Positions 10,186 through 22,880 are shown, counted from the first letter of the stretch. The stretch is DNA of 64,000 nt from Diphasiastrum complanatum (GCA_029204225.1 CM055092.1:47522277-47586276); one strand, 5' to 3'. Notes: a model not told the origin generated them from the letters alone. Program-made: numbers and translations.

Positions 10186-11265
10186 ATTTAATGTCATTAA
10201 GATTTGGTTTCAATCGAATTTTTGGTTTCAATACAGATTCAAACACACAAGGCTCCCAAGGCAATTAAATCCAAATATGCATAAAAATAAGTGTTATCAT
10301 TTATATTCACATGTTAATTGAGACATTACGTTTCAATGTCACTTCTAAATAGAAGTTTTGTTATCAATAATGTAGTTTTTTTTTCTTCAAAAAGTGGAAT
10401 ATATAACTTGAGATTTCTTGATTGAGAACATGAAGAGTCTCAAATTCATTGAATTTGGGCTATATTGCCCTTTTCTTTTCACCATGTCATTTATAGTGAG
10501 ATTCAATTCTCAAGTGTCTATGATAGCTCTAATTCTCGGGGTATGCTGACAATGCAAAGCCTTGTAGAATTGGTTGCTAGCAACCAATGCTACCAAACAA
10601 ATTTTTTTGTGTGTCAATGATGCAACTGGCGTGTTGTGACATCGCTACCAACCAAAAAACAATTGTCTGGTAGGATTGATCATCGGCAACCAATGCTTCT
10701 AGACAGTTTTTCAATGAGATGATAGATAAGTTTTTTGATGAGATGTTAAAGAAGTTATTCATAGTAATTTGATACTATCCAAGATTGCGAATGTCAAAAT
10801 TGTTGATGCAAATTTGATGCCATGATTGCAGATTTGAGAGTACATATCCATTTGTATCTATAGAGAAGCGGACTATTATGTTATTCATTTTATTGAAATG
10901 ACTTGTTTGAATACACATTTGTTCAATAGTTTAAGCAAGTTCCTTTTACACATTGGAGTCAAGTTACTAGAATTATATGGATTAGTAGAATCGAACTTAC
11001 ACTATGTTGTGGATGGCCAGTAAGTCTACAGTATATTGAATTTTCTATTGATGTTTGTAGTTTTACATTGTTGCAAATAATGCTAACAAACTAATAATGG
11101 AGTTGTGAGTTTGATGAGTAGTATGGCTTTGGCAAGACCACGTAAAAAACTTTTCCTTGAAATGGAGAGTGCCTTGGAAACAAATGCTGGTAATGTCAGT
11201 ATTCAAGAGGAAACTACAACAAACGAGGTGATCCATTTGATTCAAACAAGTTTGGAATTGTGTTT
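10186..11265. other. AT-rich intergenic, nothing recognised
   Basis: Only short open frames. The 62-codon frame at 11105-11293 (plus) has no recognised motif. Confidence 0.45.
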
Positions 11266-11492
11266 ATCTTTTTTAGTTTGTTCACTGTATTGATGACTTT
11301 AAAAGTCTTTTATTTGTCATTTGATTTTCCCTGTAACGTTTAGGTTTTTTTGGGGGATAGTTCACAACACCCATAATGCATGTGGAAGTAGTGGTGTAGT
11401 TGACTGAGGATGGTGGAATAGTAAGTGATTTAGCTTAGGGAATAGAAGTGACCCAGTCATCCCAACTACTTGATGAAACTGAAATGTTATGA

Positions 11493-12130
11493 ATGAGAAC
11501 ACAGGTGAGAACAAGAAATCAAAGAAAGAAGGTGGTTGATGAGATTGGAGTCTTTCCCTTGTCATTCCACATGGAAATGCTTTCAGTTACACTAGCACGT
11601 CTTAGGGTCCACCCACCTCTTATTCCTTTGTGTCATATATTTTCTCATAAAGCAATTCGAATTATTGCCATTGTAAGACTTAAGCTAAAAGACATATATA
11701 AGCATGATGGTTATATTATGGAGAAGGGAGATTTTGTGTTGTCCATGATGACTTCTTCTAGCCAAGTTGCATTGGTAAAGGATCATGTTAGAACCCATTG
11801 GGATCCCATTTAGAAAAATATGAGTTCGACATCGAGATATAGAGAGATCCCGATTGGAGTGACATGCAGGGAAGAATGCTTATTTGCTGGGATGAAATCA
11901 TAGGCTGTCAGCTTGGATGGAGGCCATTCAAGAAGAATATGCTTACGATATTACCAAACATGTATTGGTGCATGCTAGTTCTATGCAGTCTGATGCTGAG
12001 GCTGGTATGACATTGTTGTCTTCCATGAATCGTATCAACATGTATCTCTTATTTCATATTGCCTTGAAAAAATTTGTCCCTAGCCTTGACAAAGCTCACA
12101 AGATTTTATAAGATGCTGAGGTTGTGGTCC
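11493..12130 (+). pseudogene. Unknown protein remnant, copy A
   Basis: The frame opens EIGVFPLSFHMEML and contains RLKLKDIYKHDGYIMEKGDF. It stops at 11813 and continues after a break in the frame beginning MEAIQEEYAYDITKHVL (11917-12111). The sister copy on the minus strand (37996-37631, then 37603-37409) reads further past the first break, with DPDWSDMHGRMLICW. About 90% of residues agree between copies although both are broken, so the ancestor probably encoded one protein of 200 or more residues. I do not recognise the family. There is no membrane segment or signal peptide. Confidence 0.6.
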
Positions 12131-13141
12131 ATTCATGTTGGACAAGCAAGATGGGTAAGATGTTAGGTGTGGTATGTGAAATTGTAAAAGTCATCTATCT
12201 TGAGATTTGGGGTCCTCTTTCAAAACTACTCATTGTACGCTTGTAAATAAGTGATTAGGCCAAATTTAGAGTTGGATTAGCTCGTGATAGTATAGGTTAC
12301 TTACACTTGGCTTGATAGTAGAGGTCTAGTGACATAGCACCTCTTGATTTCATTTGTCAATTTGGGCCAATCATAATGTAAGATGCACCAACATGGTCCA
12401 ATCATTGTAAGAGGTGGCATGTAGGTGGTCCAAACAAAGTAATAGGTGACATTAGAGAGGTCCAATGATTGTACACCATTTCCACTCCTCATGGATCTTG
12501 AGCTTCTATGAGTGAGAGAGAGATTGAGTCCACACTTAGATTTTTGATGAGAGATTTGGAGTTTGCATTCTCCAACACTTAGATTATTTTCTAGATTCTC
12601 TCTCTACTTGGGAGCTTGATGTAGCATTCTCTCTCTACTCGAGAGCAAACCAATTTTATAATCTCTCTCTTTCATCCAAAGTTGCCTCTCATTATGTGTG
12701 ATGAATGGTAAGTGATAAATGCTTGTTTTTGAGTGCTCTTGCCTTAAATTTTTGAAGCTAGAATGCTTGTATCTTGTGAGACATAGATCTATGTGCAGTC
12801 ACACACACCTTAGGAGATCATTCACATGCTTTGAGATGTTCTCACATGTGTGAAAAGTACACATGGTTAGCATAGAACAATCTGGCATGGGATTATTCTG
12901 GGGCTTGAAAAATTACATCACTTACGTTGTTCAACGTGCTCCAATGATACAAAGTGTAAGTGGTTAAAGTGGTGCACTGGCCCAATATCAGGGCAATTTG
13001 GGATTCTAAAGATCGACAAAGAGTTCAGCTCATGGGTTACCAAGGAAACTTGGTTGGATCACTTATTGGACATGGACGTGAAAGTTCTTCAAGAATGCAT
13101 GGCATTGAGTGAGTAATCCTCATAGGTTATGCTTGTTTAAA

Positions 13142-14697
13142 TATCAAAATTGTGTTGTACTCACATTGCAAATCATTGTTAAAGTAAAATATGCCAATGC
13201 AATATTTTATTTTGTTAGGGCCATTGCATATTGACAATATCAAATCATTGCAAGATTATATTATGGATTTCTAACCGCAATATAGAAAAAAAAATGTTTT
13301 TTGCTATTGAGTGCGACATGGAACTGGCAAAAGGAGCCAAAGAGCAACCAGACATAAGGGGTAGCGCAAAAAGATTTGTTTAGAGATAGAATACACTCAT
13401 TGTTTGTTTTTCTACATATGAGCAAATTAGCTTGTTGAATTCATAAGATTCTGATATAGAAATTTCTGAACTTTATGGTTGTAGGTACATTGCACATCTT
13501 GTGAAGAAAAAAGAACTTGATAAGATGCCATCCTTCAAGCTTTGGACACAGAGAGAGGATAAATAAACTTGCAGGTACTATGATACTTATCATTAATGTG
13601 CCAAGAGAAGTCTGAGTGAGCGAAGAAAATAAACGATCCATGGTGGATTGATTTTCCAACAAGTTTGTGTCTGGATGATGAGATGGAAAGCTATCACATG
13701 CATGAAAAAGGAGCTTTGCCTGCACCAAGTCTGATGTGTCGCATGTGGAATTTGAGATGGGTGTCACACTAGAGATGAGACTCAATGAAAGAGACCTGTA
13801 GAGTCCCAACATAGTGCCCAGACATTGTTTCTCTAGAGTGAGTCGTAAGGGTAAGGAACTTGCAGGGGTGTCACAGTAGACATACATGAAAGTCGAAGTG
13901 AATCATTTTGAAAAAGAGTTATATTTTTCTATGTCATAAAGTCTTGACAGTGGCTTGTACCATCAATATAAAAAAGTACACGCAAAGGAATCAAGGCACC
14001 TAAGACATTCCTACTTCTACTTAAAATCTAGAAGAGCTCAATGAGTGAAAGATGTGGCTGAAGGATCCACATGTTTTTGTCAATGTCCAATTCCAAGCCA
14101 ACTATGTAAACAAAGTACATATGGTTTCATGGAACTTCTCCTTTGCCAGCATGCACTTAAAATCCTCACAAGTACATGTTGGAGAGTCATGGATTTAGAC
14201 TATGTAAATGGTGCCATCTAGATTTCATGCAAAACTTTGGACATGGAAAGTGGCATCTCTATCTCTAATGTGTATTGTTCCTTCATGATACTAGCCTTTA
14301 GATCAACCCCTTTTGATTCGATTGTTTGCAACTTGAGAAATTGAGTCCTTCATTTTGTCTTTGATCATTGTGAATACATTCCAAGTTCTTCCGTCAATGT
14401 GAATATAGTGGTATCAACTCTAGAATCTCAGAGACTTGGAGAGATGTAGGAGTGCACTCCAACATATATCCTCTCTTTTTCAGATAATCCACTTCATGTT
14501 GGCTCAAAGTGGTCCTTGCTGCCACACACCAATTCCTCATGTTGTTTTGTGAGGGATGTTTATTTGAGGGCAATGTTCACATATTCAATGTCTAGCTTAT
14601 GAGACATGTTTTCATTGTCTTTTGTCTATTGTGAAAATGGATGACAACGAGGCATGGTCCATGACATTGCACACAAGGTTACCAAATGAGGCTCCTT
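13142..14697. other. 1.55-kb segment present in unit A only
   Basis: In unit B the text cttgtttaaatat runs almost directly into ttagtctatgtctctctc (36304-36345 region). In unit A these are separated by about 1.55 kb. This is either an insertion in A or a deletion from B. A 148-codon minus frame (13887-13441) inside it has no recognisable domain. No flanking duplication was established. Confidence 0.65.
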
Positions 14698-14835
14698 AAA
14701 TGTTAGTCTATGTCTCTCTCATTCAAATGACAATCGAAGAAAATTAAATAAAATGAAAGCTATATAGACTAGGTTAACTTGAGATCATAAACATGGGCAT
14801 CCATCATGCTCCAATCTCTCACTCTTCTCACATGA

Positions 14836-15720
14836 TCAAAAAGATTGCTCCAAATTATTTCCTATTTGCATACGCCTCACCAGATCCACCCCAAATGCAA
14901 GACCAATCATAGTCATCTTGAACACGAAACATTTGTCAATAGTTCCATCTACAAGTTGCCCTGGAAACATTGACCCTTGGAAATAATCATATTCACACTT
15001 TTCTTTTAGACTAAAGATAGAGTCAGTAGAATTTGTTTTAATGTTTTTTTTTTTTTTCACTTTTCCTATTGTACAATGGACAACCATGGTTACCTTCCTC
15101 CTTTTCGTTGTGACATATTTGCTTTTCCAAAAGTTTTTTTACAACCAGATTGAATATTTTCGCTCACAAAAGAGCCACCACAAAATATGCAACTATTTCC
15201 TTTGAAGTTAATGATTGTTGAGGTGGCATACCTAATCCAAGGATGACCATCTTCCCCTTGCTCCATTCCAAACATAGAACTCTGATGTTCATCAACTGGT
15301 GGCAACTCAAAAATATAGTCACCATCATATGTTGATGGCAATTCGTTGACCTCTTTGAAAGTTTTGATATGGTCCACCAACTTTCTCAAATTTACTTTTC
15401 AATGTTTTACGAAATCCATCATGTGCATTGGCTCTCTTGATGGTGAGGTGTTGGGGACAAATGTCTTACACCAACTTGACCACATTTGCAATTTGTTTGG
15501 ATTCTCCATGCATAACAATTTGTGTACTGTCTTTACACTCAATTATGAACGTTTTAGCACCTTTAGCAATAAAATATTCACTCGAAATCATGAGAGGAGA
15601 GTTGATAGATTCTTGGGTTATAGAATGAAAAGCTTTTATGCTTTCTTTAATCATGCCAAAAATGCTTGAAAGCACTTCCTCTTCTAATTTTGTAGTATTT
15701 TCTGTTACTGGCTCATACAT
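14836..15720 (-). pseudogene. Second unknown protein remnant, copy A
   Basis: Minus-strand frames in order are 15720-15466 (starts MYEPVTENTTKLEEEVLSSI), 15389-15090 (contains YDGDYIFELPPVDEH and CIFCGGSFVSENIQSGC) and 15087-14836 (contains LKEKCEYDYFQGSMFPGQL). The copy at 35236-36175 in unit B repeats all three with separate stop codons. The CxxC followed by a more distant Cys could bind zinc, but I do not recognise the family. This set is convergent with the 11493 frame. The repeated protein order in both copies supports a real ancestral gene, now broken or intron-containing. Confidence 0.55.
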
Positions 15721-17794
15721 TTATGTGTCATTGAATTCTATTGGGATCGTAGCCATTGGTGACTTCTAAACCAAAAACAAGTGAAAATGAGATCCACTAG
15801 CAAACACAAAACACAAGTTTCTTAACATTTACATAGTCCCCTAACGCTAATGTAGATTCGATAGACAACTTCAAGTGTAAATGCAGCTGATATTTCAATA
15901 AGTGAAAGACTTGGAACACAAAAAGATTTCACTTTAGCCTAAAAGCCTCCTTATCACAATTAGAGCCCACTCCATGCAACCATAAATGAGATAATTTATG
16001 GTAGCTAATGTCAAACAAGAAGTCATTACGGAAGAAATGGCCATTTATATAATTATTGTCCAATCAATAAATTCCAACCCAACACATTTTTTCTAAAATC
16101 TTTTTGCTTCAGTCTCAAAGTGTTATAGGCATGACTTAACTATTATAAAAATGCAAAAAAAAAATTGCAGTTAAAAAAACAAAAACAAAAAAAAACCAAA
16201 CCAAAAATCCCATACAAAGAATTTTTTTGTCCTTTTTTAGTCATAATATATAGGGTTTACTAAACATATCACACTAGAGACAAAAATTGAAATATAATGT
16301 TTTCCTAGTGATTGGCATAGGTATTGAGAAGTGAATCTACACTATTTAAAAATGAAAATGCTTTTTTAATATTTAGAACTAACAAATTATAGCTATCTAA
16401 AGCAATTACATCATTGACTTTAATGCTAAAGCTATTATTTCTAATGCCAATTTCTTTTTCTTTTTTTTCATTTGAAAAAGTGTTTGCTATATATTTTTTT
16501 AAGGTACACCTTCCATCATTATGTTATTGAGATTTTACAAACATCAAAATCTCATTTTTGGCTTTGAATTTCTAATATTATGCTTTTTGAAAAAAATTAT
16601 TGCTTCGTCGTTGAAATTTTTCAATTTTCTTCAAAGCAATGATTAGCTACAAGAAATAGGACCACACTTGTAACCATTGATTGATTTTTATCGTTTACAA
16701 AATTTTATACAACTTGATCTAGGCAGTTTATGAGTTAAAATTTGTAAACCAACGGAGATCTGCGAGGAGTAATTCAGTTCCATGTGATAATAGCATTGAA
16801 AAGCATAGGAAGGAATAAAATAAGTGAATTATTGAAGGTGAAGGATGATCGTACCAGAATAAGGAATCACATAGTTCCAAGCAGTGCTTGTATTCCTCTG
16901 GGCTAGCTTCATCTTAGTCACCTCCAAGCTAAATAGCATGCATGCATGCGAGAAGCCACAAAGACATTCACGCAATAGGTAGAGCCAACACATGCAAAAT
17001 TATCCATTAAAAAGCATGTCAAATAATCATGTTTAAAACTACACAAACCTATTTGAAAAGTCTTATCTAGATACATTCATTCTTATAAATTATAGTAGAT
17101 ATAAATAGATCAAATAAAATGAATTTTAAAAATGAATTTTAAACACGAGCACGTCAATCTTTTTTATGATTACAAAGTACCCTACCTAAAGGCAGGGTCA
17201 AAAAGCATCATGAGGTCTTCCTCCATTATCGGCCCAAAAATGAGCCAACTGTGGTAGTGGAAATGATGAAGCCCAAAAATGAGCTAGCTATGGTGGTGGA
17301 AGTAATGGAGCGAATTTTCTGAATCGTTGCAATCAGGTGGTAATTTGTTGCAATTTGATTGCCCACATTGTGCTTAATATGAATTGAAAGGAATGCATTA
17401 TAAAGCCATTTGTCAATATAGAATTCTTCTTGGTCAAATAGTGTGACCTATTCACAAGTCAAAACATTCAGTTGCACTTGTACGCTCGTTCCGCATTTAT
17501 CTGCACTCGGATGGCGAGGTAAGGGAATTGAGTCTTCATGAAGGTGAAAGGTCAAGAACATGGTGCAAAACTAAAAACAGAAATTGCAAATCTCTGGTGG
17601 GCATTTGACCCCCCTGCCCATGGCATGTGGCGTTAGCAGTGCTTTGGGACCAAACAGGATATGTAAGTTTGTTTAGGATGTAGGTAATCAAATCCCTAAG
17701 GTGATGACATGTTGCCCATAATATAGTATATATTTCTTTCTTTGTGAGTTTTATGTAAGTTTGCATCTACATTTTTTTTATTGGGCTCTGTGAG

Positions 17795-18230
17795 CCAATG
17801 CTCTTTTTAGTTTTGTTGTAAACTAAAATATCATTTAGAAAAACTACCACAAATTTTCCTAGATATGGCCAAGGTTTATTGTTCATCAGGGTCATAAAAG
17901 TTGTCGGAGTGTTGGTGAGTCCAAACAACATCATCTTAAACACTTACTGACCATGAAAAATTCTGAAAGATGTTTTTGGGACATCTTCTGCCTTAATACG
18001 GACTTGATGATACCTCATTCGTAAATCTATTTTACTGAAATATCTGGCCTTGCCAAGATGATCGAACAACTCGTCTACCCGAGGCATTTGGTACTTATTC
18101 TTAAAATTTGTGACTTAATTTAATGCTCTATAGTCTACGCATAAACTCATAGACCCTTCTTTCTTTTTAACTAGAAGGATAGGTGTTGCCCAAGGGGAAT
18201 TGCTTGGTTGTATTTGTCGCTTATTTAGAT
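17795..18230 (-). pseudogene. Gypsy reverse transcriptase fragment
   Basis: On the minus strand the frame reads NKYQMPRVDELFDHLGKARY, then FSKIDLRMRYHQVRIKAEDV, then [15 protein letters not shown] and [14 protein letters not shown]. This is the Gypsy RT core, with the catalytic YxDD-type box changed to FLND. Upstream (18215-18120) lies the motif [23 protein letters not shown] stop after RALN and another after the GQ position break it. The fragment abuts the right end of unit A and lies opposite to the Gypsy tail at 18527. Confidence 0.85.
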
Positions 18231-18526
18231 ATTTTGTTAAATGATTTGTTATTCCTTTTCTTCTAACTGACTAATTAAAACCTGATAGGGTGGCCTAGCT
18301 GTGGCTGTGATACCATCAAAACAATCGTCACAGATCTAGAGTTAGCAAAGTCGAACTATTTAAATTATATGGTCCTCCTTCCGGCATAGTCAACAATTGG
18401 GATAGTAAGTTTGATGGAGGGCAGTATTCCATCATTTCCATACCAAACTAAATATGAGTACTACGGACCATCCATAGATGGATGGTAAAAAAGAAAGAGT
18501 AAATCAGGTGTCGGAGGATATGTTTT

Positions 18527-19239
18527 GTGTACATCAGCAAAAAACAGACTAATTTGGAGGAATATATTCCGATATTAGAGTTTGCTTATAACAGTGCCAA
18601 ACATTCAGCTATGAGATATAACCCATTTATGTTGATGTATGGTTTTCAGCCATGCTCACCCACAACTGTAGGATTCCAACAGGAAAAAGTTGAAGCAGCT
18701 AAAAACTATTTAGAAGATCTAAACCAGATGGTAGAACATGCTAAACATAGCATTAAGCAAGCCCAAGATCAAGCTAAGGAATATGCAGATCCACATAGAT
18801 GGGATATTCAGCTTCCCCTTGTGAGAAAGTCTTTCTTCAAGCTCCAACTGACTCTAGAACCTTCAAAATAAGCGTGTGTGCTCAATTGTCTCCTAGGTTT
18901 TGTGGTTCGTTTACCATTAGTAGTTTTCTATGAGCTAGAACTCTTGAACAACGCTAAAGTCCATCTAGTATTCCATGTTAATCAGTTACAAAAGGCTCTA
19001 ACTAGATCATATAATCTAGTCAGAGAAAATAATCTAGTTTCCCCCTTGGATTCTCAACAACTTCCACATGAGCCATAAAGCATTCTTAGTTCTAGGGAGA
19101 CATTGACACGTCATACCCTATATCAGGAATATTTAATCAAGTGGAAGGATCAGCCAATTGAAAATGCAACTTGTGAAATGAACAATATACTTCAACAGTT
19201 ATATCTAGATTTTCTCTTAGAGGACCAAGACAATTCTTA
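18527..19239 (+). pseudogene. Gypsy integrase C-terminal region, broken
   Basis: The frame (18527-18868) has YIPILEFAYNSAKHSAMRYN, then PFMLMYGFQP and a charged helix ending AKEYADPHRW, as in the end of Gypsy integrase. After a stop, 18878-19078 has LGFVVRLPLVVFYELELLNN, then AKVHLVFHVNQLQKAL, matching the post-integrase PxYxxLP-type / VHPVFHVSQLK segment. Text to 19239 reads on in broken frames (YLIKWKDQPIENATCE), the tail of a chromodomain-like block. It is followed directly by a polypurine tract and LTR start. Confidence 0.8.
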
Positions 19240-19460
19240 AGGGGGAGAGAGTGTTATGAAATACATCATACACCATTTTATCATCAAGGTATGGGATAAG
19301 ATAGAAGCCTCATTCCTAGATTCATGCCAAGCAGGTGGCTAGTTGGTCAATCCCCACCACAAATCTAGGATTAAGGTTGGGGGACTCCTATAAATTGACT
19401 TGACCTACTCTTTAGACTTGATCTAACCTACACTAGGGTAGGTTTCCCACATGGCTCTGT
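19240..19460 (+). mobile_element. Polypurine tract and start of Gypsy 3' LTR
   Basis: aagggggagagag (ending at 19251) is followed by TGTTATGAAATACATCATAC, a canonical LTR start. The LTR breaks off about 19460, where the chromovirus LTR on the other strand begins. A related LTR sits at 7930-8165. Confidence 0.7.
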
Positions 19461-20350
19461 TGCACCAGCGCCTCAAAGGGCGCTGGGACTTGAGCGGTTT
19501 CCCCCAACACGCGCTTAAGTCTAACATTCATCCATCATGCACTTACGTAAAAGCCAACTTAGAAACGTAACAAGCTTAACCATTCAGACTTTAAGAAAAC
19601 TAGAATCCCAAACAATCCGAAAGCCAACTCAGAATCCATCCCCAAAAGGTAACCAAAGGCAAAGACAATCCACACATGAAACTCAAGGCATAGTGGTCGA
19701 CAAACTGACCAAATGGCATAGCGGCAAGCCACACGTCGGTGACATGGACCCTTAGGTGCCGGTGCCACAAAAAGGTTGTAGTAAGGGTCCTTCCACTTGG
19801 ACCAATCCCGGAGGCAAAACCGAAATGGTAATCATCCCCAAGGATCAACTTTATTAAATTTGGAAGAGGTTACATTTATACATAGACTGACTGGTCTCGG
19901 GGCCACCAACACGTGCTGGGCATTGTGCCTGGCTCGTGCTAGTAGAGAGAGCTGAGACCTGGCGACTGGATTCCTGGCGCTGGTTGAGTTGCCCAAGTTT
20001 CTGTCTGTGTCGGACTCCCCCTATAGTTCTGGTGTGATTCGGCGCACCCCCTCTGTCCTAGAATATAGTGCTTTCTGATAAAGCACGCTTTTGCTGATTA
20101 AGCCTGGCAGAATCAGTCTGGCTCCCGGACATGGGTCCCGGGAGCCGTCTCGACGGCAGAATTAACTTGGCTCCTGACTAGGCCATGACTCGAGCTCCAA
20201 AGCTCGCTCATGACTTGTAACTACTTGGCTGGCTCACCACAGGTCGGAGGCTCAGTCCTTGACTTCCTAACTCGCTCTGGGACCTTTAGGGAGTGTCACC
20301 CCTTAGAGTATTACAGGGCATCTTGGTGCACCTGAGTCAGCTTTACAACA
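19461..20350 (-). mobile_element. Putative 3' LTR of the chromovirus
   Basis: On the minus strand, text after the polypurine tract (AACGAGGGGAGGA, just right of 20350) starts TGTTGTAAAGC. It can be followed to GCGCTGGTGCA ending at 19461, which gives TG...CA ends and about 890 bp. It appears inserted into the Gypsy LTR at 19252. No second LTR is available to confirm the length. Confidence 0.5.
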
Positions 20351-20672
20351 TCCTCCCCTCGTTTGAAAAAGCTGATGTCCTCATCACGGCCAAACTAGAC
20401 CTAGGACACATGGCATGGGCTTAATTCACCGGCCTTCACAACTTTGAACTAAAAATACATTGGCAGTAGCACAGGAAAAGTGTAGATCAAGTTCACATAC
20501 GTAAAACCTATGTAAAGCTACAAGTGATTTATTGCCAAACTTAAGAAAGATACTTGGAAGTTCCTTAAACTTCAGAGTGGCCATGAGTGTTCATACAAGA
20601 GACATGCCGCCAGGTAATGCTTTGTGTGCTGATCTGGGAAAATGGCTATTGCGTTAATTTTTCTGCAGATAA

Positions 20673-22880
20673 TCTGTCAGTACTTTAGGGGCTCCCTCCT
20701 TAAGTTTGTCTTCGTACTCCCAAGAAGCCTCAATGAGTGGAGCCCCTAGCCACTTCACTAGATAGTCGCGTTGAATACCAGTTCGCTTTCTATGTGCCAA
20801 TATTTGTTCTGGTACAAGCTATCTCTTCGTATCAACAAGTGTCATTGGTGGGTGACAGAGTTCGTGTTGTCGATCAAATCGCTCATCCGGTTTCTACCGT
20901 TTGAGTAATGAGATATGAAACACATTGTGTATATCCAAGCTGGATGGCAGCGCCAATTGGTAAGCCACTGGGTTGATCTTCTTGGTACATAATATGGCCC
21001 CGCATAAGGTCGAACGAACTTATGAGATGAACCTTTTGGTAATGCGATATTTTTAGTGTTCAGCCACACTTGATCACCTTCCTTAAATTCCAGTTCTCGT
21101 CGATGTGGGTTTACGTCAACTGCCATGCTTCATTGTGATTGCTCTAAAAATGCCTTCACCTCTATCAGCTTTGTGTGCCACTCATTGATGAATTCCTCCA
21201 CAGTGGGTACTGGAGTTTCTTGCACGCCTATAAGAAAAGAGCTCGGAACAATCGGTAGCCGACCATTGCTTATCTCGAAGGGTGTCTTTCCAGTAGATCT
21301 ATTCACTTGGTTGTTATTTGCAAACTCGAGGATATCCAAGTAGCTGACCCAGTCGGATTGGTCCCAAGCGACATAATTTCGTAAATATTGTTCAATCTGT
21401 CGATTGACTCGCTCAGTTTGCCCATCTGTCTGAGGGTGATATGCAGTGCTGAAATTTAGTCCAGTTCCCACGGGGTGAAATAGACAAGTCCAAAACTTTT
21501 CTACGAACTTGGTGTCTCGGTCAGAAATAATCATTCTAGGTAGGCCATGGTATTTGAAGACACATTTGAAAAATAACCTTGCCACTTCTTTGGCTGTCAC
21601 TAAACTTTTAGTTGGTACAAGATGAGCTTGCTTTGAAAAATGGTCAACCACCACATAAATTCAGTCGAAACCTTGGCACCGTGGTAGTTGAACAATAAAA
21701 TCCATGCTCACGGAATCCCACGGGTATGCTGGTACTGGTAATGGCTGGAGTAGTCCTGCTGGGGCTAGCAGTTCCACCTTCACTTGTTGACATGTAGGGC
21801 ATGTTTGCACATAGGATTCAACATCTGCCCACATACCTGGCCAATAGAAGCCTCTCTTGAGAAGTTCATACATGCGATTCACCCCTGGATGTCTGGCGGC
21901 TAGTACGTCATGATGTTTCTGCAAGACTTTCTTCCCCAGGTTGATGTTGTTTGGGACATATACTCTGCGTTGTTTATAAACAACCATTTGATCCTTCCAA
22001 GTGAAATGTTTATGAGGCTTTCCCAACTGGAATTCGATCATTAAGTCCTTCCCCATCGCATCTGCACCATAGTTCTCTTTGATTTCTTGGAGTAGGCCAG
22101 TCACCTAAGTTGTTACCGTTTCCATCAAGTGCTCCTGTCTACTTCGTGTGTCCGCTACCACATTGTTCTTTCTCGTCGTATGTACAATGTCTATATTGAA
22201 TTTTGAGAGAAAGTTTTGCCATCGCATTTGCTTTGGCGTGAGCATACCTTGGGATGAGAAGTACTTGAGTGATACGTTATCAGTGAACGCCTTAAAGGGC
22301 TTTCCTACCACATAATGTCTCCAATGCTCCACTACTTGAACTACTGCGACCATTTCTTTTTCATGAGTTGGCCATCATCGCTCTACGTCACTCAATTTCT
22401 TTGAAAAATATGCAACAATTTTCCTTCTTGCATCAACACGGCCCCAATAGCAAAGTTTGACGCGTATGTATGTATTTCGAAAGGTTTGCTAAAATTCGGT
22501 AAGGCAAGGATGGGTTCTTGAGTGATCCGTCGTTTTAGTTCTTGGAACGCTGCGTCACATTCCGGTGTCCATGTCATCTTTAGATGAGTCTTTGTCTGCT
22601 CCAATAATGGTGCCACAATTTTGCTAAATGCCTCAATGAGTCTCCTGTAAAAGTTACATAGCCCCACAAAGGATTTGATGTGTTTAGGAGCCAGCCAATC
22701 CAAGATAGTCTTGATCTTCTTAGGATCCATCCAAATTCATCCGTAGCCTATAAAATGTCCAAGGAAATCAACTTCCTCTACCACAAACTCACATTTCTCT
22801 CTTTTCACGAACAAGCAATTCGTCCTCAGTCGTTGGAGGACCGTCCTTAAATGTTTAATGTGATCTTTACATGCAATGCT
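20673..22880 (-). pseudogene. Chromovirus (Ty3/Gypsy) pol: RT end, RNase H, integrase, chromodomain
   Basis: Minus-strand frames in order: 22880-22735 has RTVLQRLRTNCLFVKREKCE, then FVVEEVDFLGHFIG (RT thumb). 22730-22392 has MDPKKIKTILDWLAPKHIKS (RT connection). 22353-22105 has FKAFTDNVSLKYFSSQG (RNase H). 22104-21661 has the zinc-binding integrase region HPGVNRMYELL, then CPTCQQVK. 21654-21130 has the catalytic core with ISDRDTKF and TAYHPQTDGQTERVNRQ. 21126-20842 is the post-integrase region. 20820-20673 is a chromodomain (GIQRDYLVKWLGAPLIEASW, then EYEDKLK). Stops and frameshifts separate nearly every domain, and gag, protease and the RT active site are missing. The chromodomain places it among chromoviruses. 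Confidence 0.92.

Larger units (their letters stand above)
11266..17775 (+). mobile_element. Unit A of an inverted pair: unrecognised ~6.5-kb repeat (partner at 32025-38252)
   Basis: Read forward, this stretch matches 38252-32025 read in reverse almost throughout. The left limit is set where atcttttttagtttgttcac begins in both copies. The right limit is set where both have gtgagttttatgtaagtttgc and then a T-rich run. Proteins from the two copies are nearly identical (frames at 11493 and 37996; 15720 and 35236; 17766 and 32033). No LTRs, terminal inverted repeats, reverse transcriptase or known transposase were recognised. It could be an unknown transposable element or one arm of an inverted segmental duplication. 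Unit A carries an extra stretch at about 13142-14697 that unit B lacks. Confidence 0.75.
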
